64,000 nucleotides of DNA, taken from contig CAVZIL010000007.1 in assembly GCA_963775505.1 (NCBI GenBank), positions 62,001 through 126,000 of the forward strand. The letters run 5' to 3'. The stretch is from JAIBJN01 sp963775505. GTDB taxonomy: Bacteria; Actinomycetota; Thermoleophilia; Gaiellales; Gaiellaceae. Shown one piece after another: positions 31,963-40,485 of the stretch (position 1 is the stretch's first letter; each line of letters starts with the position of its first letter). The position numbers and the translations under genes were made by a program. The notes below the pieces were generated by a model, which was not told where the DNA came from, did no database searches, and worked only from the letters and a program-made list of their open reading frames with translations.

Positions 31963-32051
31963 CCGCGGGCCGGAGTAGGTCGGTTACCACCTGAGTCCGG
32001 TCGAGCCTGCGGCTCGCCGGAAGAGTCCGATCTGCGCCCCCACGACCGCGG
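31963..32051 (+). ncRNA. Y-RNA-like noncoding RNA C
   Basis: 89 nt. Closing stem CCGCGG/CCGCGG (31963-31968 with 32046-32051), 5' box GCGGGCCGG then GGTCGGTTA, 3' box CACGACCGC. A second stem pairs GGTCGG with CCGATC, and the apex is a hairpin CCGG-T-CGAGCC-TGC-GGCTCG-CCGG. No tRNA module, so it resembles a simple Y RNA. The next gene's ribosome site starts 8 nt later. Confidence 0.65.
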
Positions 32052-32073
32052 CTTGACCGAAAGGAGGGGCGCC

Positions 32074-32439
32074 ATGTCCTACCTCGTGCAGCACGCCCAG
32101 CGGCGTCCCACCTCGGCCGGCCGGCCGCGGCGCGGCGCGCGGGTCGACGAGCGGCTCGTCCTCAACCGTCCGCAGTTCGACGGCGGCGCGCACGTCCGCG
32201 TCTTCGTCGAGGACACGTCGGGCCGGAAGCGCCGGCTCCGGCGGACGCCGCCCGCCCCGCGCATCCGGCTCCGGATCGCCGACTGCGCCAACCAGATCGC
32301 GCTCGAGTTCCCGCTCGAGTCGCCGGAGCTCCGCGAGAACTCGCTGCACAAGATCGAGACCCTGCTCGGCGCGCTCCGTCGCTTCCGGGACGGCCTGGAG
32401 GCGGAGGCCGAGCTCTACGCGGCGCGCGAGCGCCGCTGA
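32074..32439 (+). CDS. Hypothetical 121-aa protein between the Y-like RNAs and Ro60
   Basis: Not recognised. Basic, with an N-terminal MSYLVQHAQRRPTSAGRPRR, a middle that looks like beta strands (HVRVFVEDTSGRKRRLRR, RIRLRIADCANQIALEF), and a C-terminal helix rich in Glu/Arg (HKIETLLGALRRFRDGLEAE). A strong AAGGAGG lies 7 nt before the ATG. Its first four residues, MSYL, equal those of the Ro60 gene 30 bp downstream, and the two are clearly one operon. A small RNA-binding partner of Ro60 is a reasonable guess, no more. Confidence 0.72.
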   Translation: MSYLVQHAQRRPTSAGRPRRGARVDERLVLNRPQFDGGAHVRVFVEDTSGRKRRLRRTPPAPRIRLRIADCANQIALEFPLESPELRENSLHKIETLLGALRRFRDGLEAEAELYAARERR

Positions 32440-32468
32440 ACCACGACACGACGAAAAGAGGTGATCAG

Positions 32469-34137
32469 ATGTCCTACCTGAAGCGCATCCGCCCGCGCCG
32501 GCCGCCGCAGCGGGCGCCGATCCCGGGCTCCGGCCAGGTGCCGAACAGCGCAGGCGGCTTCGCCTGGGCGGTCGACGACTGGACGCGGCTGCGCCGCTTC
32601 CTGATCCTCGGCTCGGAGGGCGGCAGCTACTACGCCGGCGAGTGGACGCTCACGCGCGAGAACGCCGAGGCGGTCGAGCGCTGCCTCGCCGCCGACGGCC
32701 TGCGGACGGTGGCGGAGATCGTGCGCACGAGCGACGAGGGCCGGGCGCCGAAGAACGACCCGGCGATCTTCGCGCTGGCGATGGCGGCCGGCGTCGGCGA
32801 CGAGGCGACGCGGAAGGCGGCGCTGGACGCGCTGCCGCAGGTCTGCCGGACCGGCACGCACCTGTTCCAGTTCGCCACGTACGTCGAGGGCTTCCGCGGC
32901 TGGGGCCGCTCGCTGCGGCGCGCGGTCGGCCGCTGGTACACAGCCCAGTCGCCGGAGGCCGTCGCCTACCAGGCGGTGAAGTACCGCCAGCGTGAGGGCG
33001 TCAGCCACCGCGACCTGCTGCGCCTCGCGCACCCGGCGGAGCGGGTGAGCGCGGGCAACCCGACCGCTCGAGGTGTCGAGCCGGCACGCGCGGCTGTTCG
33101 AGTGGATCGTCCGCGGCGGCGAGGCCGACGGCCTGCCGCGCGTGGTCGAGGGCTACGTCCGCGCTCAGACGGCGCAGTCGCCGGCCGAGACGGCGGAGCT
33201 CGTCCGCGAGTACGGCCTGCCGCGCGAGGCCGTGCAGAGCGAGCACCTGACCTCGACGGAGGTCTGGGAGGCGCTGCTGGCGGACATGCCGATGACGGCG
33301 ATGATCCGCAACCTCGCCACGATGACCCGCGTCGGCGTGCTCGCGCCGGGCTCGGAGGGCACGGGCAAGGTGGTCGCACAGCTCGGCGACGGCGAGCGCA
33401 TTCGCCGCGCGCGCGTGCACCCGATCGCCCTGCTCGCTGCGCTTCGCACCTACGCGGCCGGTCGCGGCGCCCGCGGCCGGAACACGTGGAGCCCGGTCCG
33501 CGAGGTCGTCGACGCGCTCGACGCCGCGTTCTACACGGCGTTCGACAACGTCGAGCCGACGGGCAAGCGGCTCCTGCTCGCGCTCGACGTGTCGGGCTCG
33601 ATGACCTGCGGCGCCGTCGCCGGCGTCCCGGGCCTGACCCCGCGCGACGCGTCGGCGGCGCTCGCGCTCGTGACCGCGGCGACCGAGCCGCGGTACGAGG
33701 TCGTCGGCTTCTTCGCCGGCAAGGGCGGCTTCACGAAGCGGGGCCGCACGGTGCGCACCGGCTACACCGACGGCCTCACGCCGCTCGCGCTCAGCCCGCG
33801 GCAGCGGCTGGACGACGTCGTCCAGACGGTGTCGGACCTGCCGTTCGGCGGCACGGACTGCGCGCTGCCGATGCTGTACGCGCAGGCGGCGGAGCGGGAG
33901 GTCGACACGTTCGTGATCTACACCGACTCCGAGACCTGGGCGGGCGACGTGCACCCGGCTCAGGCGCTGCGGGACTACCGGCAGGCGTCGGGCATCGACG
34001 CGCGGCTGGTGGTGGTCGGCATGGTCTCGAACGGCTTCTCGATCGCGGATCCCGACGATCCGGGCATGCTCGACGTCGTCGGCTTCGACACGGCGACGCC
34101 GCAGCTCGTCTCCGACTTCGCCCGCGGTACGCTCTGA
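32469..34137 (+). CDS. rsr: Ro60-like TROVE/vWA RNA-binding protein (frameshifted)
   Basis: Ring-shaped RNA-binding protein that binds Y RNAs and misfolded or 3'-tailed RNAs. About 555 aa, family length. TROVE HEAT-like repeats about 15-350 (GGFAWAVDDWTRLRRFLILG, GSYYAGEWTLTRENAEAV, KNDPAIFALAMAA, YVEGFRGWGRSLRRAV, LLADMPMTAMIRNLATM), then a vWA domain from about 365 with the MIDAS motif DVSGSM, the Thr of GGTDCALPM and the Asp of IYTDSETWAG. One extra base near 33063 breaks the frame (length 3n+1). The ribosome site AAAGAGGTGATC is almost a perfect anti-Shine-Dalgarno match, suggesting high expression. Confidence 0.95.
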
Positions 34138-34164
34138 GGAGCGGGTCGGCGGGCGACCGAACCA

Positions 34165-34196
34165 GGCGCCCCGCCAAGCCGTCCAGGCGGGGCGCC
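34165..34196 (+). terminator. Hairpin between Ro60 and RlaP genes
   Basis: Perfect 11-bp stem GGCGCCCCGCC/GGCGGGGCGCC (34165-34175 with 34186-34196) and a 10-nt loop. No T run. It lies in the 88-bp gap between the two genes and could attenuate transcription into the second or protect the 3' end of the first. Confidence 0.55.
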
Positions 34197-34225
34197 GTGT
34201 CTCCCGGAAGGTCAAGGAGAGCGAG

Positions 34226-35011
34226 ATGGACTCACGGGTGATCGTCGAGCGCGGCACGATCCTCCGGGCGACGGTGGGCTCGACCGTGCACGGCCTCCAC
34301 CACGGCGGCCAGGACGACCGCGACGAGATGGCCGTCTTCATCGAGCCACCCGAGTACCTGCTCGGGCTCGCCCGTTCCCGTGGCATCCGCGGCGGCCTGT
34401 TCGGGTTCGAGCACTACGTCGAGCGGACGCAGCCCGAGGGCGCGCGCTCGGGACCGGGCGATCTCGACCTGGTTGCCTACAGCCTTCGCAAGTACGTCCG
34501 GCTCGCGCTCAAGGGCCATCCGACGATCCTGCTGCTCCTGTTCGTGCCGGACGAGCTCGTGCTCGTGAAGACAGAGCTCGGGGAGGAACTGCGCGAGCTG
34601 CGGCCGGCGCTGCTCTCGCGCCGGGCCGGCCGCGGCTATCTCGGCTACCTGCAGGGACAGAAGGAACGACTGCTCGGGGAGCGCGGGCAGAAGCGAGTCA
34701 ACCGGCCCGAGCTGGTCGACGCGCACGGCTACGACACGAAGTACGCGATGCACGCCGCCCGGCTCGGCTACCAGGGCGTGGAGCTGCTCGAGACCGGGCT
34801 GCTGACGCTCCCGATGCCCGAGCCGGAGCGCTCGCGCGTGATGGCCATCCGCACCGGCGAGCGGACGTTCGAGGAAGCGGTCGCCGAGATCGAGGAGGTC
34901 GAGCGACGGCTGGCGGCGGCGCTCGAGCGCTCGCCGCTTCCCGCCAAGCCCGACCAGGAACGGGTGAACGGCTTCCTCGTGGACGCCTACCGGCGCGCCT
35001 GGGGCTGGTAG
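34226..35011 (+). CDS. rlaP: RlaP-type (PF10127) polymerase-beta superfamily nucleotidyltransferase
   Basis: 261 aa. Seen: the nucleotidyltransferase signature VGSTVHGLHHGGQDDRDEM with GS at 18-19 and the DxD at 31/33, a third acidic site in GPGDLDLVAYSLRKYVRL, then a helical C-terminal half with HGYDTKYAMHAARLGYQG, typical of this family. RlaP proteins are named for association with RNA ligases and are predicted to act in RNA repair; they also occur in tRNA-rich phage genomes. AAGGAGAG precedes the ATG. Location between Ro60 and tRNA genes supports tRNA or RNA end modification. Confidence 0.85.
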   Translation: MDSRVIVERGTILRATVGSTVHGLHHGGQDDRDEMAVFIEPPEYLLGLARSRGIRGGLFGFEHYVERTQPEGARSGPGDLDLVAYSLRKYVRLALKGHPTILLLLFVPDELVLVKTELGEELRELRPALLSRRAGRGYLGYLQGQKERLLGERGQKRVNRPELVDAHGYDTKYAMHAARLGYQGVELLETGLLTLPMPEPERSRVMAIRTGERTFEEAVAEIEEVERRLAAALERSPLPAKPDQERVNGFLVDAYRRAWGW

Positions 35012-35026
35012 GCGAAACGCGCCCGT

Positions 35027-35113
35027 GCGGGCGTGGCGGAACAGGCAGACGCACCGGCCTCAGAAGCCGGCGGGCCTCGGCTCATGGGGGTTCGACTCCC
35101 TCCGCCCGCACCA
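35027..35113 (+). tRNA. tRNA-Leu (anticodon CAG), with encoded CCA
   Basis: Class II tRNA: acceptor GCGGGCG/CGCCCGC, anticodon stem CCGGC/GCCGG with loop CTCAGAA, variable arm GGGCCTCGGCTC, T stem GGGGG/CCCTC, discriminator A followed by CCA in the DNA, unlike its neighbours. Begins 15 bp after the RlaP stop. Confidence 0.9.
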
Positions 35114-35116
35114 TTC

Positions 35117-35188
35117 GCCTCCGTAGCTCAGCTGGAAGAGCACCGGGTTTCGACCCCGGGCGCAGAGGTTCGACTCCTCTCGGGGGCT
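35117..35188 (+). tRNA. tRNA-Arg (anticodon TCG)
   Basis: Acceptor GCCTCCG/CGGGGGC with one wobble, D arm TAGCTCAGCTGGAAGAGC, anticodon stem CCGGG/CCCGG with loop TTTCGAC, T stem AGAGG/CCTCT. Discriminator T is atypical for Arg. Confidence 0.86.
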
Positions 35189-35221
35189 TGTACAGAACCC
35201 GCATCGAAACGGGTTCCACGC

Positions 35222-35293
35222 GACACCGTGGCCGAGTGGCGAGGCGCGCGCCTGCAAAGCGCGCTCACGGCGGTTCGAGTCCGCCCGGTGTCT
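35222..35293 (+). tRNA. tRNA-Cys (anticodon GCA)
   Basis: Acceptor GACACCG/CGGTGTC perfect, anticodon stem CGCGC/GCGCG with loop CTGCAAA, T stem GGCGG/CCGCC, discriminator T as required for Cys. Last RNA gene of the island. The spacer before it contains a GAACCCG/CGGGTTC hairpin. Confidence 0.9.
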
Positions 35294-35301
35294 TCCCTAC
35301 C

Positions 35302-35327
35302 GACGGGGCCGCGCGAGCGGCCCCGTC
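35302..35327 (+). terminator. Terminator hairpin at the end of the RNA island
   Basis: Perfect 11-bp stem GACGGGGCCGC/GCGGCCCCGTC with loop GCGA, followed by GTCGTTCG. It lies 8 nt after tRNA-Cys and 22 bp before the stop of the convergent glycosyltransferase gene, so it may act in both directions. Confidence 0.75.
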
Positions 35328-35349
35328 GTCGTTCGCGGGCGTCTTGTGG

Positions 35350-36427
35350 TCAGCCGGCGAAAGATTCGTACAGCTCGGCGAGACGGTGGATGTTCGCCTC
35401 GACCGTGAGCTCGAGGCGACGGAGTGCGACGCGCCGGCGGAGCTCGACGACGTCCACCGCGGCCAGCTGTCCGCCGAGGTCGTCGAGCGTCGTGAGGCAG
35501 ATGCCGAGGCTCCGGTCGCCGACCAGCCGCTCGAGCGCGCGGTGGCGGAGGGTCAGCACCGGCAGGCCGCAGCCGACGTACTCGTAGGCCTTGTTCGGCA
35601 GGCAGGTGTCGAGGTGGGCTCCGTTGAGGGACGAGTTGAAGCCGGCCCAGCCGAAGTCGTACTCCGGCAGCGCCGCGAGGAGCTGCCGGGGCGGAAGCGT
35701 CGCGTGCGCGTGCAAGCCGTCCAGCTCGGCCGCGAGCTCTGAATACGCCGCCACATGACGGGAGGGGTAGACATCGAGCGAGAGGCCCTCGCCCACGATC
35801 GCGCGGAAGATCTCGCGCAGGTCGTAGTGGCCTCCGTTCGTCGAGAGGGTCCCCTGGTAGACGAGGCGCGGGGACGTGGCCGTTCCGGCGGTCGGCGGGC
35901 GGCAGCTCCGCGGGCAGGTCGCGTCGAAGGGCGTAGTTCGGGAACGAGAGCGTCATGGCCGGAGTCCGATAGCGGGCGCGGATCGCTTCCAGCAGCTCGT
36001 CCGAGACGGCCACCAGCGCCGAGCACTCCTCGATGGCAAGGCGCTCGAGCGCGAGCGGGTCGGGCGGCTCCGGGAAGCCGTGCTCGTAAGGCGTTCGTCT
36101 GAGGCTCTGCAGGTCGTGGACGTCGTGGACGACCGGCACGCGGTCGGCGAAGAGCTCCAGCGCGATCGCCGTCAGGGAGTCCGGCAGGTTGTGGCTGTGA
36201 ACGAGGTCGGGCCGAAACTCGTCGCCGACCGCTCGCAAGACGCATGCTTGGCTCCGGCCGAGGTCCCACCAGCGCTCGAAGAGCTCGTCACCGGACCCGT
36301 ACCGGTCGCTCAGCGTCTCGCCCTGGTAGGCGAAGCCGAGCCGGATCCTCGGGAAGGCCGAGCGCAGTGCGACCGCGTACTTGAGCGCCCGCACACACGG
36401 CTGCTGCTGGAGGAAGAGGACGCGCAT
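35350..36427 (-). CDS. Glycosyltransferase (GT4-like), frameshifted
   Basis: About 358 aa. Seen: MRVLFLQQQPCVRALKYAVA start, DLVHSHNLPD and VPVVHDVHDLQSLRR in the acceptor domain, CSALVAVSDELLEAIRARY, PNYALRRDLP, then after an indel near 35875 RLVYQGTLSTNGGHYDLREI and the donor-domain segment LPNKAYEYVGCGLPVLTL. Length 3n+1 fits one extra base. Directly fused in frame behind an acetyltransferase. Likely cell-surface polysaccharide or glycolipid synthesis. Confidence 0.83.
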
Positions 36428-36878
36428 CAGCGGCTCTTGATTCGCGCGGGCGGGGTTGCCGACGGCGACGGTGTTCGGCTCGAGCTCACCCACGACCACG
36501 CTTCCGCCCCCGACGATGCACCCGTCACCGAGTCGCGCGCCCGGAACGATGCAGACGCCCATCCCGATCCAGCAGTCGGCGCCGATCTCGACGGGCCGCT
36601 CCGTCCAGCCCTGGTCGACGATCGGCCGGTCCCGGGGCGCTCTCGTGATTGGCCGTGTGGATCATGGAGTACGGGCCGATGATCGTCCGATCGCCGATCC
36701 GCAGGCCTCCGTAGCCGTTCACGTAGCAGCCGTAGTTGAAGCCGACCCGCTCGCCGAGCTCGATCCGGTCGCCGTTCAGCCAGACGATGAGGTCGAGGTA
36801 GAAGCAGCCGTCACCGACCCGCTTCGCGTCGTGAGCGCGGAAGGGAATCACACGCTTCGAGCGATCAGTGATCATCAT
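36428..36878 (-). CDS. Left-handed beta-helix (hexapeptide) acetyltransferase, frameshifted
   Basis: WcaF/NodL-like O-acetyltransferase. Seen: IELGERVGFNYGCYVNGYGG, LRIGDRTIIGPYSMIHTANHE with the catalytic His, then after an indel near 36640 GWTERPVEIGADCWIGMG, GARLGDGCIVGGGSVV and the family end VAVGNPARANQEP. GGGAGGGGCC precedes the ATG. There is no stop before the glycosyltransferase ATG; the frame runs straight into it, so this is either a fused protein or a gene whose stop was lost to an error. Confidence 0.78.
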
Positions 36879-36967
36879 GAGGCCCCTCCCGGTCGCGGAC
36901 GTCCCAGCCGGCAGGATTCTGCCCTGTCACCGGCGCTCTTGCGCTGGGGCAAGCGGTGCGGCCGGAC

Positions 36968-39384
36968 TCAGCCGGCCGCCGCGGCGAGGCGCCGATTGGC
37001 TTCGCGCTGTGTCGGGCGGCGGAGCAGCAAGGCCCCGCCGCCCGGATCAGGGTCAGGGTCGCCCGACCGGCTCGCGCTCCCGCTCCCGGCTCCGCGGCCG
37101 GGAACGTGCGCGTCGCGTCGTGCGGCGGACTCGATGGTGATGTTCGGGAGCAGGCGGTCGAGCCAGCGCGGGATGTACCACGACTTCTCGCCCATGAGCG
37201 TGAGGAACGCCGGGACGAGCGTCATCCGCACGACGAGCGCGTCGGTGAGGATCGCGACCGCGAGCAGGAGCCCGAACTCCTTCGAGATGCGGTCCGCGCG
37301 TGAGGATGAACGCCGCGAAGACCGTGCCCATGATCAGCGCCGCGGCGACGACGACCCGTCCGATCGCCGCGATCCCGTGCTCGACGGCCTCGCGGGTGTT
37401 CAGGCCGTGGACGTGCTCCTCCCGGATGCGGCTCATCAGGAAGACCATGTAGTCCATCGAGAGCCCGAAGAGGATCGCGAACGCGATCGGCGGCACGAAC
37501 GTCTCGATCGGGCCCGTCCGGTCGAGCCCGGTGAGCCCGAGCAGGTAGCCCTCCTGCACGACGAGCGTGAGCACGCCGAAGCCGATGAACGCCGAGAGGA
37601 TCGTCGTGACCGCCGCGGTCAGCGAGATCGACGATCGAGCGGAACGCCATCGCCAGGACGATGAACGTCACGCCGATGATGTAGAGCAGGAAGAGCGGCA
37701 GCCGCTCGCAGATCCGGTCGGCGATGTCGGTGAACGCCGCGATCAGGCCCGACACGTAGGCGACCGCGTCGCCGCCCTGCGGTCGCCGCGGGCACCACGT
37801 CGTCCCGCAGGCGGTCGACGAGCTCGTCGTCTCCTCGTCCTGGGGGGCCGAGTCCGGCGTGACGAAGACGATCGCGACGGTCTCCTCGTCGTTGAACTGC
37901 GGCTCGCCGGCCGAGGCCACGCCCTCGAGGTCCCGCACGCCGTCGTAGATCCGCTGCGGCGCCTGCGGCGTCGCCGTTGACGTCGACCACGATCGGGATC
38001 GGTCCGTTGAAGCCTGCCCCGAAGCCCTCGGCGAGCAGGTCGTACGCCCGGCGGGCGGTCTGCTCCTTCGGCTGCGTGCCCTGGTCGGAGGCGCCGAGCC
38101 GGACGAGCGCGAGGTGGCCGCGAGGGCGAGGAGCCGACGAGGAGGAGGACGACGAACACGGCGCGTGCGTGCGCGGTCACGAACCGGCCCCAGCGGGCGA
38201 TCGGGGTCTTCTCGCGCGCTGCCTCCGAGTCGTCGATCGGGCGCAGGAACGGCACCTTCAGCCGGTCGATCTTGTGCCCGAGCTTCGCCAGCACCGCGAT
38301 CAGCAGCGAGTTCGCGATCAGCACCGTCGTCAGGACGCCGAGCGCCGAGCCGATGCCGAGCTTCGTCACGAAGTCGAGGCCGAAGAACGCGAGGCCGTCA
38401 CCGAGATCGCGACCGTCAGGCCGGCGAAAAGCGTCGCCCGGCCCGCGGAGGCGCCGGCCTCGGCGGCGGCGTCGCGCGGGCGAGAGCCCCTCGTGCAGGA
38501 GCTGCCGGAAGCGCGTGACGATGAAGAGCGAGTAGTCGATGCCGACGCCGAGGCCGATCATCGACACGAGCAGCGGCGTGATCGTGTTGATGTCGGTGAG
38601 GCCGGCGAGGATGAAGAGCAGGAGGAAGGCCGTCGCGACGGCCGTCAGCGCGAGCGCGATCGGGATCACGGTCGCCACGAAGGTGCGGAAGACGATGAGC
38701 AGCACGATCAGCGCCGCGAGCAGGCCGAGCAGCTCCTGCGTGCCCTGCTCGATCGGCGGGAACTCGGCGTCGCCGTTGAACTCGGCGGTCACTCCGGCGG
38801 GCTCGACCGTCTCGCGGACGGCGTCCTGGACGGCGACGACCGCCTCGCGGTCCTCGTCGTAGATGACGCGGTCGAACTGCGCCTCGGCGTAGGCGATGCG
38901 GCCGTCGTCGGAGAACGTGTCGTCGTCGAACGGGTCGCCGACGCTCTCGATCCCCGCGCGCCTTCCGGATCCTCGGTCGGCTTCGAACTCGCTCCGTCTG
39001 GAGCTCGTGCGATCGCCTCCTCGATCGCCGCCTTGCGCTCCGGGCGTGTCGAGCCGCTCGCCCTCGGGCGCGGCGAAGACGAGGTTCAGGACGCCGCCCT
39101 GCTCGGCCGCGAACTCGGACTCGATCAGGTCGGTCGCCCGTCTGCGTGTCCGAGCCCGGGATCTCGAACTCGTCCTTCAGGCTGCCGCCGAAGGCCCCGA
39201 AGAGCGACGATGAGGCGGCGATGATGCCGACCCAGGCGACGACGACGCGCCACGGATGCGTCGCGCACGCGCGCATCCAGCGCGCGAGCGCGCCGGTCGA
39301 CAGCCGTTCGTGCGCTGCTAGCCGTTCGCGCTCAGGCGCCCCTGCGGGCTCTCTGCCGTCCGTGGTTGGGTTCTCCTCCGGCAT
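36968..39384 (-). CDS. MMPL/RND-family membrane transporter, heavily frameshifted
   Basis: About 800 aa after repair, normal for actinobacterial MMPL proteins that export lipids or drugs. Start MPEENPTTDG at 39384; helix 1 in WRVVVAWVGIIAASS; DEFEIPGSDTQ; then FDRVIYDEDREAVV, LLAALIVLLIVFRTFVATV, TPLLVSMIGLGVGIDYSLF (typical TM4), IGSALGVLTTVLIANSLL; second half with FVTPDSAPQDE, ILFGLSMDYMVFLMSRI and LVPAFLTLMGEKSWYIPRWL. At least seven frame breaks occur (near 39145, 38990, 38490, 38125, 37980, 37630, 37290). Such density in a continuous homologous chain points to poor sequence quality here. Confidence 0.85.
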
Positions 39385-39534
39385 CCGTCATGCCCCCTTC
39401 GTCATCGGTTCTCTCCTCAAGACCGGCTCACGTGCCAGAACTCATCGCTTCACTTGCCTATTCCCCACTGCTCCGGGGAGGGAATCCCGAGCCATACTCG
39501 CGGAGACGACCTCGAAGCGAGTTAGATTTCTGTA

Positions 39535-40485
39535 ATGGCGCGCCACCGTGCTCCGTGGCGCTGGAGGCTCGGTGCGGCGTCTGCGGCGCTCCTGGTTGCT
39601 CTGCTCGTGCCGGCGCACGGCCGCGGCGCACGTTCGCTCGGGTTCGGTTGCCTCCGACTACGAGGCCACGGTCATCTCGCCGTCGCCGGCTGTGAGCGCC
39701 GCGTCTACGAGAGCGACCTCGCGGTCGGCCTCACCGTCGACGACGGGCACACCGCCGTCGTCGCCGGTTACGACGGCCGGCCGTTCCTCCGCATCGGCCC
39801 GGGCGGCGTCGAGGTCGACGCGGCGTCGGCCACTGCGCTCGAGGCGGGGCTGGTCGACCGGCCCGGCTCCGGCTGGGAGGAGCTCTCCGACGGCCGGACG
39901 GTGGTCTGGCACGACCGGCGGGTGCGCGGTCCCTCGGCCGGCGTCGGGCGATGGGAGATCCCGCTCGTCGTGGACGGTGCGTCTCTCCGGATCATCGGGG
40001 AGGTGCGGCGGATCGACAGACCGCCCGCCTGGCCCTGGCTGCTCATCCTCGGAGCGCTCGCCACCGCAGCCGGGATCGCGCTCGCGCGCCCTCGGCACCT
40101 TCCACTGGCGGCGCTCGTCCTCGGGGCAACAGCCGGAGTGGCGACGATCGTGGTCGCGGTCGGGTTTGCGGCCCGCTCCGGCGCCTCGGCCGCCCTGTGG
40201 GTCGAGGGCGCGAACGAGCTCGTCCTCGCGCTCGTCGGCCTCGCCGTGCTCGCGCGCGGCTCGGGCGAGGCACGCGCGGCGGCCTGCACGCTGCTCGGGC
40301 TCCTGGCGCTCTTCGCCGGGCTGCTCAAGACGGAGGTGCTCACAAGGGGCGTCGTGCTCTCTGCGCTCCCCGCCTCGGTCGCGCGCGCCGCCGTCGCGGT
40401 CGCGATCTCGGCCGGGCTGGCAGCCCTGGTCGTCGGCGCGCTCGCCTTCCACGCGGCGCACGGTCGTCGGGCGCCGATCCCATGA
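39535..40485 (+). CDS. Membrane protein with extracytoplasmic domain, unknown function (frameshifted)
   Basis: About 316 aa. Signal-like N-terminus (LGAASAALLVALLVPAHG), then an outer domain, then five hydrophobic helices after residue 160. Two breaks near 39620 and 39705 are likely: in between, another frame reads AHVRSGSVASDYEATV, after which the first frame continues VYESDLAVGLTVDDGHTAVV and GYDGRPFLRIGPGGVEVD. The pattern (a short beta domain with GYDGEPYLR-type text, WHDHR-type text, then helices) is common in actinobacteria near copper genes, but I know no function. ATGA overlap with the next gene. Confidence 0.65.
   Translation: MARHRAPWRWRLGAASAALLVALLVPAHGRGARSLGFGCLRLRGHGHLAVAGCERRVYESDLAVGLTVDDGHTAVVAGYDGRPFLRIGPGGVEVDAASATALEAGLVDRPGSGWEELSDGRTVVWHDRRVRGPSAGVGRWEIPLVVDGASLRIIGEVRRIDRPPAWPWLLILGALATAAGIALARPRHLPLAALVLGATAGVATIVVAVGFAARSGASAALWVEGANELVLALVGLAVLARGSGEARAAACTLLGLLALFAGLLKTEVLTRGVVLSALPASVARAAVAVAISAGLAALVVGALAFHAAHGRRAPIP

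Noticed and set aside
29200..35350. Integration (att) site or integrase for the RNA island
   Set aside because: No repeated tRNA 3' end flanking the block and no recombinase gene were found in the window; mobility remains inference.
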